32,487 nucleotides of DNA, taken from positions 1 through 32,487 of the forward strand of contig CAMWUI010000035.1 in the NCBI GenBank assembly GCA_947177395.1. The letters are read 5' to 3'. The notes beneath the pieces were generated by a model. It searched no databases. It saw only the letters and a program-made list of their open reading frames with translations, and was not told where the DNA came from. The translations under genes and the position numbers were made by a program. Below, piece after piece: positions 18,304-27,703 of this stretch. Within the stretch, counting starts at the first letter, position 1. Every line of letters begins with the position of its first letter. The stretch is from an uncultured Paraprevotella sp. (GTDB lineage: Bacteria; Bacteroidota; Bacteroidia; Bacteroidales; Bacteroidaceae).

Positions 18304-20790
18304 TTAGAACGGATAACCCACCGCCAGATGGTAGCCCAGACTGTCGCGGAAGCGGGGCATGTTGTAATAACCGCTCTTTCCCGTATCGAACGGAGCATGC
18401 AGTCCCACACCCACATCGAAACGGAGCACAAGGAAATCCAGATCATAACGTAGACCGACTCCCGTCCCCAGAGCCAGGTCACGGCCAAACGTGGACAGGC
18501 GGAGCGCACCGTCGGAACGGTCGCTGTCGGGGTTCATCAGCCAGACGTTGCCGGCATCCAGAAACACGGCTCCGTAAAGCGATGATATGATGGGGAAACG
18601 GTATTCCACATTGGCCTCCATCTTAATGTCTCCCATCTGGTCTATATAGGAATAGGCGGAATTTCCGGGGTGGTAACCGCCGGGGCCCACGCCGCGCACG
18701 GCAAAGGCCCGGATGCTGTTGGCTCCACCGACGGCAAACAGGTCGTTGTAGGGAGCCGTGGTCGAGTTTCCATAGCTGTAGACGATGCCCCCGCCGATGC
18801 GCGTGGCTATCGTCTGCCGCGCCGTAAGACGGAAGGCCTCCCGAAACTCTGCCGTGAATTTGACAAACTGTGCAAACGGAACACCGAATATTTTTTTATC
18901 CAGCCGGTTGAAAGGCTTGCCGCATGCGGCGAAAATGCCGGAAGTGACATTGCCGGCTTCCTTCACCTCCAGAATAAGCGAACGGGGATTGTGCGCCCGG
19001 CGACGGCTGGAATACGTGAACGTGTAGCGCATGGAGGGGACAAACTGGTCGCGCATGCTGACATACAGGGCCTGGTTGGTATTCATGATGGAATCGAACC
19101 GGGCTGTCGTGTGAAGCAGTTCATCATAGTCCAGACGGAAAGGCACGAATTCATGCTTGATGGTCGGCCGGGCCTGGTAGGTGTAGCCCACACGGGCTCC
19201 CAGCGAGACCATATTGAAATAGTTGGCCCTGTTGAGCCAGTTGGCATCGAGCATGAAAGAGGTGGTGTTATGCGCACGTATGGACAATTTCTTCGCCCCG
19301 GGAAACACGAGACGCGGATAGTCCAGCGACAACGACGCGCCGTATTCATAGGAATTGATGGCCGAACCGCGCTTTTCCACCGTGGCTCCGGTCTGCCACT
19401 CGTATGAACCATGCACTTCGAACTTCAGCCTCTCGGCTCCGCGGAAAGCATTACGCTTGGACAGGCCGAAGGACACGCCCGGCCCTACCTGTCCGTTGCT
19501 TTTGGAAGTGACTTTGGTCTCGAACTCCCCGTCGAAAGGTTTGTCGAGCATTGCAGATATCCTGACATCCAGCGTCGTATTGTCCGGCGTCGTGTCCCGC
19601 GGCACGTATTTGACATTGACCTGACTGAACACTCCCATTCCGTTCAGTTGCTCCACCATCAGCTCATGCAGCCGCTGGCGATACATATCACCTTTCTTAT
19701 AGAACAGATAGCGGCGCAACGGACCGAAGCGCAAAGGCGGCTTGTGGTTCCTGCAAGCATAAATCAGGGTGTAATCGCGCAACCGGACGGTATCCGTCCC
19801 GATATTCCCCCGGGGATCGTATATTTCAATCTGTGTGGTTCCGAGGAAATAGCGGTTGCACACGTTGAGCGGGATTTCCGGCGACGGCACGACCTGCAGC
19901 TGTACGCGCTGCGGTACCTGCACCGTGTCGGCCCGGTAAGTGATGTATTCCGGCCGGAAATAATAGAACCCGTTGTTGCGGAACAGCGTGCTCAGCCGTG
20001 TCCGTTCGCCATCCAGATTCGGCACGCTGAACGCATCGCCCTTACGCAACAGCGACTGGGGCATGGAACGACGAACCAGAGAATCCGCATAGTCCGGAAA
20101 GTTCAGGTACTCAATAGCATCCAGACGAAACAGGGCGCGCGGCGTCACGGTGTAGGCCACCTTTGCCTGACGGAGTTTTTTCTGAGGCAATATGTCGTAA
20201 TCCACCGTCCCGCGGAAGAAGCCGTAGTTGCGTAATGTGTTCTGTGCCACGAGCGCCCTCGTCTTCGGGTTGACCATATTGATGGTAACCGGTGTGGAGG
20301 CAAAGGTGTTGAAGATCCATTTCCCGAACTTGTTCTTCGAATTGACGAAACTGTTGTATGTCCACAGCCCGATGGGGAACGGAATGCGGTAGGAAGAGCT
20401 GCCGAGCAGGGCATTGTTTGGCTTGTAGGCCAGCGCACCCCCCACTTCGTCGGTCATCGTTTCGTATGCCTCTTCTATCAGTTCCGTTTCCGCCTTGACG
20501 GAGTCACGCTGTTCCTTGGTCAGTCCTTCCAGGTCCTGCTTATCGGCCAGATTCTGCATACCCGACACATTCTTGCCGGTAATCAGGTCGTCCACAGCCT
20601 TGTAGGCATCCGCGATGGAGGCTATCACCCCTTCTTCCCCGGCGCGTTTTTTCGCTTTCAGTTTATGTCCGTAAGTGATTTTCTTGATACCTGTATACAG
20701 CGTCTCTCCCTCCGGCAGGTTGGCCGTGGTGGAACACCCTCCCAAAAGCAGCAGGCCTGTCGTTCCCGTCATCAGTAGTATCCGTTTCAT
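18304..20790 (-). CDS. tamL: TamL: lipoprotein form of TamA, Omp85/BamA superfamily
   Basis: An 828-residue outer-membrane protein. ATG 20790 is chosen because it gives a lipoprotein signal (MKRILLMTGTTGLLLLGGC, lipid-modified Cys19) and has AGGAG 5 nt upstream; the frame's earlier ATG at 20952 lies inside tamB. After the lipid anchor come POTRA-like repeats (roughly residues 150-420, including DAIEYLNFPDYA and GMGVFSQVNVKYVP), then a C-terminal 16-strand-type barrel with GGANSIRAFAVRGVGPGGY (about 686-705) and a terminal aromatic residue (VGYPF). In Bacteroidota the TamA partner carries a lipid anchor and is called TamL. It works with the inner-membrane TamB encoded 13 nt upstream in the same operon, in outer-membrane assembly or lipid transport. 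Confidence 0.9.
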   Translation of the reverse strand: MKRILLMTGTTGLLLLGGCSTTANLPEGETLYTGIKKITYGHKLKAKKRAGEEGVIASIADAYKAVDDLITGKNVSGMQNLADKQDLEGLTKEQRDSVKAETELIEEAYETMTDEVGGALAYKPNNALLGSSSYRIPFPIGLWTYNSFVNSKNKFGKWIFNTFASTPVTINMVNPKTRALVAQNTLRNYGFFRGTVDYDILPQKKLRQAKVAYTVTPRALFRLDAIEYLNFPDYADSLVRRSMPQSLLRKGDAFSVPNLDGERTRLSTLFRNNGFYYFRPEYITYRADTVQVPQRVQLQVVPSPEIPLNVCNRYFLGTTQIEIYDPRGNIGTDTVRLRDYTLIYACRNHKPPLRFGPLRRYLFYKKGDMYRQRLHELMVEQLNGMGVFSQVNVKYVPRDTTPDNTTLDVRISAMLDKPFDGEFETKVTSKSNGQVGPGVSFGLSKRNAFRGAERLKFEVHGSYEWQTGATVEKRGSAINSYEYGASLSLDYPRLVFPGAKKLSIRAHNTTSFMLDANWLNRANYFNMVSLGARVGYTYQARPTIKHEFVPFRLDYDELLHTTARFDSIMNTNQALYVSMRDQFVPSMRYTFTYSSRRRAHNPRSLILEVKEAGNVTSGIFAACGKPFNRLDKKIFGVPFAQFVKFTAEFREAFRLTARQTIATRIGGGIVYSYGNSTTAPYNDLFAVGGANSIRAFAVRGVGPGGYHPGNSAYSYIDQMGDIKMEANVEYRFPIISSLYGAVFLDAGNVWLMNPDSDRSDGALRLSTFGRDLALGTGVGLRYDLDFLVLRFDVGVGLHAPFDTGKSGYYNMPRFRDSLGYHLAVGYPF

Positions 20791-20803
20791 CTGTTCTCCT
20801 TTA

Positions 20804-23800
20804 TTAATATCCGTCATCCGGTTGTGTCTCGGTATTCTTCCTGTTGCGGAAGATGAAAAGTTCTCCCAGCCTGTCCATTTTCTTACGAAGCACCAGACCG
20901 GCTCCCATCTCCGTGATCTCGCCCTCCAGCATGGACTCGTAGTTCTTGTCATAGAACAGTTTCACATAGCGGGTGGCGCTCTTGTCGAGCCTGTATTCCA
21001 GCGACACATTGTCGATCAGGGTCTGTCCCGTATTCTCCACATCCTCTCCCGTAGAAACCTTTCCTCCCACGATTATGCTGATACGGTTGCCCCAGAAACG
21101 CTTGGCAAACCGGAACGAATAGTCCGTCTGCGTGCCACCGTCGGCGGAGGTGCTGTTTTCCATTCCCACGGAAAGGTCGATGGTACGCAAGGCTTTTCCG
21201 GCAATACTGTTGATTTCACTCTGCAAAAGCGAGTTCAATGCATTCTGGGTGGAGAATCCGCCGCCACCGCCGGAATTGTTTTCATTCAGATACATCCCCG
21301 TCGCCAGCATTGTCACGGCCAACCGCCCGCGCTGCTCGGACGACATGGATGCCAGTTCGTTGCGCACGTTCATGTCCTCCGGGGCATCCAGCGTGAACTC
21401 CAGTCCCATGTTCGCAAGGTTCTGGGTAATGGAGAGCCCCACATCGAAAGCCACCGTGCGCGGCACGTCGTTTTCCGTGACCGTAGCCCGGACACGTTCC
21501 GACGCGGATATATTCAGCCCCGGATTGGCTACGTCCCCGGTAAACTCTATGTAACTGCCGTTTTTCAGCGTAAATGTTTTCAAGGGTATCACAGGCAGCG
21601 AATACTTCATCTCGCCGCTCAACACCGTATAGCGTCCGCTAAGCTGCAGGTCGCCCTCGGGAGAATAAGTCAGGGTCAGATTTCCCCCGCCCTCGATTTC
21701 CACGTAATTGGACTGGTCGGCGCTCAGGATGCAATACACCTGAGCCGCCTGGTCGATGCCGAGACGTACCACCATGTCCAGATTGAGCGGAGCGGCCTTC
21801 CCTGCATCCGCCACTCCGGTCGTATCCGAGAAATCCACAAAAGTCACAAGGTCGCTCAAGCGATCCTCCACCGTCAGCGGAGAATCTTTCAGCACATAAG
21901 TGACGTCCGTATTTCCCAGCACATTCAACTGCCCCCTGACAGAGATATTGTCCGGATTCCCTTGTATGCGGGTGTCGACATCCACGTACACCTTACCGTA
22001 GGCCGATGCCTGTTGCGTTCTCGGTGCGTTGATAAGTTCATAGTTCTTTGCCGTGACACGCGTATCGAACGTCACGTTGTCAAACCGGCGGAAATCCACC
22101 CGGCCGTCCACCAGCAACGGGTTGTTGTTCAGGGAATATATCTTCAGTCTGTTCAGCAACAGACGGCTGTCGTCTATCCGTATCGAATCATCCGCCACCC
22201 GAAGGTTCAGACTGTATTCCGCCGATTTCACACGCACCGAATCCAGTCCGAATCCCCCGTTGACACTCAGCCGGTCCGTCGGTCCCACCGCCGTCAGGCT
22301 TCCGTCTATGCTGCCCGCCAGGGACACCAGTCCGGGAGACACGAACCCATTGGCCAGCGTAAGCGGGAAACCGTTCAGTTCCACCCCGGCATCCAAAGTG
22401 CCGCTCTTCTTGTCATCCGTATACGTACCGGACAGCATCAGCACCTCGTCCTCGAAATACAGCACTCTGGCATCCACGAAATGCGAGCCGTCCTCGTTGG
22501 GCAGATACACGGCATTCACCCCCACCTGTCCCAACGGCGCTTCTTCGTACGTCATGTCATCCACCGTCATATCCGCCATGACGGAAAGATTATCCGCCGT
22601 CTGCACCAGATGGGCATCCCCGCGCAGGAAGCCCGTAATACGGGGAGCATAAGGCAATACATTGGTCAGTTCATCCAGATTCAGACGGTTCAGAGACAGG
22701 GATATGTCCTGCAGGGCTGCTTCGTTGGGTATCGTGTATATCTTCACGCCCGTCCCGTCGTCGGCGAGCAGGTCGATATCGGCTTTCACCCGGCGGTCAT
22801 TGCCAAGAAAGAGGTAATTGTTTTCGTTCAGACGGAAAGTCCGGTAAGCGATTACGGGGTCCAGGGGATCGAACGACACGCGCACTCCGTCCTCTTCCAG
22901 ATCCGCCCGTAATCCGACGTTTACTCCCCTGCGTCCCTGACCGTCCACATAAGTCAGCCGGCAGCCGGCTCCGGCGGAAAGGATATACGAATCCAGCGTG
23001 GCATCAAACACAAACTGTTTGTTTTTCGGCCCGTTGCATACACGACTGGCCATCTTTACGCCCGTGGAATCCTGAAAGACATGCCACTGGATTGTATCGA
23101 GCAGGATACCGTCCGCATCCAACGTATGCACATATCCTTTTCCGTTCAGCCCCACTTCCGGGTCCGAAGCCAGATCGAGCGACAGGTCTCTGAACTGGAA
23201 ACCCTGTGCCGCCAGCGTATTGCTGACCGGATTGTGACGTCCCGAGCGGATTCTGGCGTTCAGTCTGGGCAGAAAAGCCTTCAATGCCTCCTGATCAATG
23301 CGTCGGCCGGCGGCCTGGCGGTTCAGTTCCTCTATGAAAAGCCCCGCCTGCTTCACAATCTGTTCCAACGATCCCTGCCCGCTGGCATTCACCAGCAAAT
23401 CGCCGGACCTCACATCCGCATACAAAGTGTCCGGCCTCAACAATACGTCCAGCGAAAGTGCCGCAGGACGAAACAAGGTGTCGGGCAAAATGAGCGACAA
23501 GTCGGATAGTTCTCCCTGCACGGCATGGCTGTCCTTCAGGTTCGTGCTTCCGTCCAGATGCAGACACATGGAAGTGGCAAAGGGTTTCGGGGTAAGCCGC
23601 AACGCATACCAGTCGGCTTTCTTCATATCCACACTGAGTGTCATATCTATATTCCTGCGGGAAACAAGCGCATCCATACGGGAGCGGACCGCCAGCATAT
23701 CATTGTCGCTGTTCAGTTCCAGCATTGCTTTTCCTTTCTGCAGCGACGCTTCAAGCGTAGTCCCGGTCACATCCAGACTGTCATATTGCAGACGCTCCAG

Positions 23801-25393
23801 TTCGGCACGGACCTGCAGCGCCGTGGCGTGCGACATGGGGTCGAAACCGACTCCGCCGGCAGCGACTTTGGCCGAAAGCAAATACAGGGAATCCTGCGGA
23901 AGGAAATCATGCAGCTGCAGATTGTCCACATGCAGGGCCGCATCATACGCCATACGACCGGCGTCGAACCGTGCCCGCAATCCCACTCGTCCCTTTCTTT
24001 CACTCAGAATCAAATCCGTCTGGTATTTATCTCCCGTCATTCCGGCCTTGCCCGTTAATGCCATCGGGGGCAGAGCCACTCCGGGCAGTCCGCCGGGACC
24101 GGCCAGCCATTTTACAAAAGCTACATCACGCGTAGTCGCGTTCACATCCAGCCGCGCCTGTCTCCGCTTATCATCCAGCAAACGGGTGAATGTACCGCCC
24201 ACCCTGACCGCAAAGGCACGGTCCAATGCCAGTTCCAGTCCGTGCAATGTCAAGGAATCGACATTACCGTCCGCCGACAAGAACAGGGAGAGTGGTTTGT
24301 TGGGATATCGCCTCACAAAACCGTCGGGCATATCTCCGGCAAAGAACATGACATCCTGCTTCCCTATCTCGGCCTGCAACCGTACCGACAGGCTACCGCC
24401 GCCTCTGGCCGTCACCGAAGAGAAATCCATATCCGCCAGTGCCTGCAGATGCGAGTCCGGCGTCTCGAGCACCAAACCGGCTACATGCACCGACTTTTCA
24501 TCCATCCGCAACCGGGCAGTCAGACGCTCCACCTCCAACCCGCTTTTCTCATGCAGAGCCAGACGCTCCAGTCCGAGGGAAAGCTGCAGGGGAGACTGCA
24601 CGAAACGTACGCTGTCCACCTGCAAATCCACAGCACTCAACAGGAGATGGTTCACATCCAGCCCTGCTGTTGCCGGCTGATTCGTCAAATCATACCGGAG
24701 AGTATCGGCCTGCAGGCTCAGTCGCCGGACATCATACTCACCCCGTCCTAAATCAATCCGTCCGCCCGTGAGCAACGCCTGCCGGACATCGACACCCACC
24801 GACATGGAATCCGGCAGCATATTCAGCCGCACACGGGCAGACTGCAACGCAACCCGGCCAAGTTCTATCCGCCAGTCCGCAGACGAAGTGGCCGTATCCG
24901 AGGCGGTCGTATCGTTCAACAGGATATTTACATCCGCATCATCCAGCGATACGTTGTCGAGCATCACCCTGCGGGCGGGTAAATCGACTCCATGGGAATC
25001 CAGAAAGAAGCGCTCCAGCCGACCGTTTACCGTCAGGCCGTCTATCAACGTACCCGTATCTACCGTCGCCCGCCGTATCTCAAAGGCGTCCACATCGATT
25101 TCTCCCCGAAAAAGCCTCCATAGATTCAAGTCTACAATCAGATCCCCGACCAGCATCTCCATGGCTTCTTTCCTATCGGAGACACGCACATGCTGCAAAT
25201 CCAAGTCGAGCGGAAAGGACAGCCGCAACCGTTCTACCGAAATGTCCATTCCGGTCGCCCCGGCCACATAGGCGGTTGCTTTCCTTACCACGAAGTCCTG
25301 TACCGGAGGAACATATAACAACAATGAAAGAAGAAGGAACAATGCCACCGGAGCCAACAGCACGGCCACTATCCATTTCAGAACTTTCTTCAT
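20804..25393 (-). CDS. tamB: TamB translocation and assembly module protein
   Basis: A 1529-residue AsmA-like/TamB protein. One N-terminal transmembrane helix (about 5-28, VAVLLAPVALFLLLSLLLYV) anchors it in the inner membrane. A very long periplasmic beta-rich region follows, with repeating D-x-D/L-x-L strands that should form a hydrophobic groove spanning to the outer membrane. The conserved C-terminal TamB domain (PF04357) covers roughly 1080-1510 and holds GRYTVLSGEMKYSLPVIPL and the end motif LGELFIFRNRKNTE. It is probably translationally linked to tamL, 13 nt downstream. Known TamB proteins act in outer-membrane protein insertion and phospholipid transport. The length is normal for Bacteroidales homologues. 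No clear promoter was found upstream. Confidence 0.93.
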   Translation of the reverse strand: MKKVLKWIVAVLLAPVALFLLLSLLLYVPPVQDFVVRKATAYVAGATGMDISVERLRLSFPLDLDLQHVRVSDRKEAMEMLVGDLIVDLNLWRLFRGEIDVDAFEIRRATVDTGTLIDGLTVNGRLERFFLDSHGVDLPARRVMLDNVSLDDADVNILLNDTTASDTATSSADWRIELGRVALQSARVRLNMLPDSMSVGVDVRQALLTGGRIDLGRGEYDVRRLSLQADTLRYDLTNQPATAGLDVNHLLLSAVDLQVDSVRFVQSPLQLSLGLERLALHEKSGLEVERLTARLRMDEKSVHVAGLVLETPDSHLQALADMDFSSVTARGGGSLSVRLQAEIGKQDVMFFAGDMPDGFVRRYPNKPLSLFLSADGNVDSLTLHGLELALDRAFAVRVGGTFTRLLDDKRRQARLDVNATTRDVAFVKWLAGPGGLPGVALPPMALTGKAGMTGDKYQTDLILSERKGRVGLRARFDAGRMAYDAALHVDNLQLHDFLPQDSLYLLSAKVAAGGVGFDPMSHATALQVRAELERLQYDSLDVTGTTLEASLQKGKAMLELNSDNDMLAVRSRMDALVSRRNIDMTLSVDMKKADWYALRLTPKPFATSMCLHLDGSTNLKDSHAVQGELSDLSLILPDTLFRPAALSLDVLLRPDTLYADVRSGDLLVNASGQGSLEQIVKQAGLFIEELNRQAAGRRIDQEALKAFLPRLNARIRSGRHNPVSNTLAAQGFQFRDLSLDLASDPEVGLNGKGYVHTLDADGILLDTIQWHVFQDSTGVKMASRVCNGPKNKQFVFDATLDSYILSAGAGCRLTYVDGQGRRGVNVGLRADLEEDGVRVSFDPLDPVIAYRTFRLNENNYLFLGNDRRVKADIDLLADDGTGVKIYTIPNEAALQDISLSLNRLNLDELTNVLPYAPRITGFLRGDAHLVQTADNLSVMADMTVDDMTYEEAPLGQVGVNAVYLPNEDGSHFVDARVLYFEDEVLMLSGTYTDDKKSGTLDAGVELNGFPLTLANGFVSPGLVSLAGSIDGSLTAVGPTDRLSVNGGFGLDSVRVKSAEYSLNLRVADDSIRIDDSRLLLNRLKIYSLNNNPLLVDGRVDFRRFDNVTFDTRVTAKNYELINAPRTQQASAYGKVYVDVDTRIQGNPDNISVRGQLNVLGNTDVTYVLKDSPLTVEDRLSDLVTFVDFSDTTGVADAGKAAPLNLDMVVRLGIDQAAQVYCILSADQSNYVEIEGGGNLTLTYSPEGDLQLSGRYTVLSGEMKYSLPVIPLKTFTLKNGSYIEFTGDVANPGLNISASERVRATVTENDVPRTVAFDVGLSITQNLANMGLEFTLDAPEDMNVRNELASMSSEQRGRLAVTMLATGMYLNENNSGGGGGFSTQNALNSLLQSEINSIAGKALRTIDLSVGMENSTSADGGTQTDYSFRFAKRFWGNRISIIVGGKVSTGEDVENTGQTLIDNVSLEYRLDKSATRYVKLFYDKNYESMLEGEITEMGAGLVLRKKMDRLGELFIFRNRKNTETQPDDGY

Positions 25394-25468
25394 AAACAGG
25401 GGTATTCTTTATTCAAACACAAAGGAAAGGCTTTTTTCTTTATTTAAACGCAGAATTTCTCTAAAAAG

Positions 25469-25499
25469 CTTGAACATAAATCCGAATTAACTAATTTTG
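25469..25499 (+). promoter_or_regulatory. Bacteroidetes-type promoter for the PPIase gene
   Basis: TAATTTTG (25492-25499) fits the -7 consensus exactly. CTTG (25469-25472, one mismatch to TTTG) lies 19 nt upstream. The start codon follows 34 nt after the -7 element. Confidence 0.55.
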
Positions 25500-25533
25500 C
25501 AAATCATAGGTTTTTCTTTATACGATAAAAAAG

Positions 25534-26373
25534 ATGAAAGCAAGTCACATAGCGTCAATATTGCTGTGCCTGGCGGTTTGTATCAGTTGCAGACACAACT
25601 CCCCGGACACAAAGGAAAAAGAAATAAAGGTGCGCATAGAAACCTCCATAGGCGAACTGGAAGTGAAACTTTACAACGAGACCCCGATACATCGGGATAA
25701 CTTTCTGAAACTGGTACGGGACGGCGTATATGACAATGTTCTGTTCCACCGCATCATACGCGATTTTATGGTACAGGCCGGCGATCCGGCCCAAAGAACG
25801 GAAGAGGCCACGGCCGCCGTGGATACGAACAAATTCCGTTACACCCTGCCGGCGGAAATCGTCTATCCCAGATATTACCATAAAAAAGGGGCGCTGGCCG
25901 CCGCACGCATGGGAGACGACGTCAATCCTCTCAGGGAATCAAGCGGCACGCAGTTCTACATCGTCACGGGAAAAGTGTTCACCACCGACCAATTGTCCGA
26001 ACTGAAAACCGCCGTCTACCAGAGCAAAGTGGATGCCTGTTACGAAAGTCTCTGCCAAGAACATGCGGAAGAAATGAACCGGATGTCCCGGCGGAAAGAC
26101 ACGGAAACATTGCAGGCGCTCAGGGACTCGCTGCTATACGAAGCCGAATCGCGCATAGCGGCCAACCCGCCCGCCCCGTTCACGGACATACAGAAGAAAA
26201 CCTATACGACTGTCGGCGGGGCGCCTCATCTGGACGGAGAATATACCGTATTCGGAGAAGTCACGGACGGAATGGCTGTGGTGGAAGCCTTGGAGAAAGT
26301 GCGCACCGATGAAAAGGACCATCCCGTCCGGGAGGTGTTTATCAGAAAAATGACCGTTATAGACGATAAGTAA
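25534..26373 (+). CDS. Cyclophilin-type peptidyl-prolyl isomerase, lipoprotein
   Basis: A 279-residue protein with a lipoprotein signal (MKASHIASILLCLAVCISC, lipid Cys19). The cyclophilin domain begins at ETSIGELEVKLYNETP and includes NFLKLVRDGVYDNVLFHRIIRDFMVQAGDP and GTQFYIVTG (139-146 region). The fold is interrupted by a charged helical insert of about 75 residues (about 147-222) and resumes at GGAPHLDGEYTVFGEVTDGM (228 onward). It should catalyse proline isomerisation in envelope proteins, tethered to a membrane. The gene is divergent from tamB, fitting a shared interest in envelope protein folding (inference). It ends 22 nt from the convergent histidine kinase gene. Confidence 0.92.
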   Translation: MKASHIASILLCLAVCISCRHNSPDTKEKEIKVRIETSIGELEVKLYNETPIHRDNFLKLVRDGVYDNVLFHRIIRDFMVQAGDPAQRTEEATAAVDTNKFRYTLPAEIVYPRYYHKKGALAAARMGDDVNPLRESSGTQFYIVTGKVFTTDQLSELKTAVYQSKVDACYESLCQEHAEEMNRMSRRKDTETLQALRDSLLYEAESRIAANPPAPFTDIQKKTYTTVGGAPHLDGEYTVFGEVTDGMAVVEALEKVRTDEKDHPVREVFIRKMTVIDDK

Positions 26374-26374
26374 C

Positions 26375-26391
26375 CCGGCACGTCCCGCCGG
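26375..26391. terminator. Short hairpin between convergent genes
   Basis: CCGGC (26375-26379) and GCCGG (26387-26391) form a 5-bp stem with a 7-nt loop, followed by TCTTT. It fills the 22-nt space between the PPIase and histidine kinase stops. The short stem makes this a weak call. Confidence 0.35.
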
Positions 26392-26395
26392 TCTT

Positions 26396-27703
26396 TCACG
26401 CGAAATCAAGCAGAAAGACAGTGTTCCATCCACGGGTTCCGGACGGAAGCAGCGTGATGCTTCCGTTGGACTGCAACATAATCTGCCGGGAAACCGACAA
26501 CCCGATGCCACTGCCTCCTTGCTTCGTCGTATAGAACGGAACAAACAATTGTTCGGCGTCTTCTTGTATTGCAGGGCCGTCATTGGACACATAGATGAGG
26601 ACATGCTCGTTCTCCGTCAACTCGGAAGTCATATCAATCCGCCCCGGCTTTTCTCCAATCGCCTGCACGGCATTGCACAACAGGTTTATAAGCACCTGAC
26701 GAATCAGATGCCTGTCGGCATACACCATCACATCGTCCGGAAGAATCCGCACCGTCAGTCGGATGTGAGGAGGAAGTAACTGCAAAGAACCTACCTCGTT
26801 CAGCAAATCCTTCACATAAAAGATATCGGGACACGGCTTGGGTAAAGACGTAAATCTCCTGTAGTTTTCCACAAATGCAAGCAATCCCTGCGATGTGGCA
26901 TGAATGGCCGCAAGTCCGTCGTGCAACTGCTCTGCGGACAGGGAGGTTTTCTCCAGCATCGAGGAACTGAGCGAACACACCGGAGTCATTCCGTTCACAA
27001 TCTCATGCACCAGCACACGCGTCAGTTTCACCCAGGCATCCATCTCGTGCTCGTCCAATATGTTGCGCACATCATTCAACGTAAACACACGCAACGGCAC
27101 CTCATCCCGCACCAGTATCACAACTTTCACCATCAGCTGACGGACTCCCTGCCGGGTGTGCACGGCCAGCAGTTCATTTTCTCCCGGCTGCAAAGTCTTG
27201 AAACAGTCTCTTATGTCCTGTTTATCCTCCGGCAACTGACTCAGCAAAGCCAGACGAGGCACGTTCAGCAACCGGAGAGCCGTTTCGTTACGCAGCACCA
27301 CCCTGTCGCAGTCTCCGTCCAGCACAACCACACCGGTGGATACATGCTCCAGGATGACTTCATAATATTTCTCACGTACCTCCAGCGCCAGCTTCTCTTC
27401 GGACAAAAAGTTCCCCATGCGGTTGGCCGCCGCATTAAACAGTTCCACGGAAGCGTTCCGGAGATGCCCGGAAGGCAAACGGAAGGTGTTATCTCCGTTC
27501 TCGACGGCCTCCATAATCAAATCAAGACTTTCACGCAGGCGACGCAACCTGCGGACAGACAGGAATCCGGCACCCGACAGCAGTAAGATTCCTCCCGCCA
27601 GACACTTCCAGTCCTGTCCCAGACAGGCGTACGTACAGCCAACGACTCCAATCGTATAAGACAAAAAAGTCGGGGAAAGAAAATAGCGGAACTTACAAAC
27701 CAT
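26396..27703 (-). CDS. Sensor histidine kinase (NtrB-like, PAS-containing)
   Basis: A 435-residue membrane kinase. Two close N-terminal hydrophobic helices (about 10-30 and 34-50) leave almost no periplasmic loop. A HAMP/linker-like region and a PAS-like domain (about 110-215, YYEVILEHVSTGVVVLDGD) follow. The H box is LTRVLVHEIVNGMTPV with phospho-acceptor His233. The catalytic domain has the N box LINLLCNAVQAIGEK, DGPAI and GGSGIGLSVSRQIM (G box). The start overlaps the end of the upstream response-regulator gene by 11 nt, so the two are co-translated partners. Signal sensing probably occurs within the membrane or cytoplasm. It should phosphorylate Asp55 of its partner, likely controlling the divergent exporter operon. 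Confidence 0.9.
   Translation of the reverse strand: MVCKFRYFLSPTFLSYTIGVVGCTYACLGQDWKCLAGGILLLSGAGFLSVRRLRRLRESLDLIMEAVENGDNTFRLPSGHLRNASVELFNAAANRMGNFLSEEKLALEVREKYYEVILEHVSTGVVVLDGDCDRVVLRNETALRLLNVPRLALLSQLPEDKQDIRDCFKTLQPGENELLAVHTRQGVRQLMVKVVILVRDEVPLRVFTLNDVRNILDEHEMDAWVKLTRVLVHEIVNGMTPVCSLSSSMLEKTSLSAEQLHDGLAAIHATSQGLLAFVENYRRFTSLPKPCPDIFYVKDLLNEVGSLQLLPPHIRLTVRILPDDVMVYADRHLIRQVLINLLCNAVQAIGEKPGRIDMTSELTENEHVLIYVSNDGPAIQEDAEQLFVPFYTTKQGGSGIGLSVSRQIMLQSNGSITLLPSGTRGWNTVFLLDFA

Noticed and set aside
20791..20952. Longer N-terminus for TamL (start at 20952)
   Set aside because: It would overlap the tamB 3' end by about 150 nt and hide the lipoprotein signal; the internal ATG has AGGAG correctly spaced.
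20675..22912. A 745-codon open frame on the + strand, antisense to tamB/tamL
   Set aside because: It spans two well-supported opposite genes and reads as His/Gln/Arg-rich sequence without motifs; an antisense by-product of codon bias.
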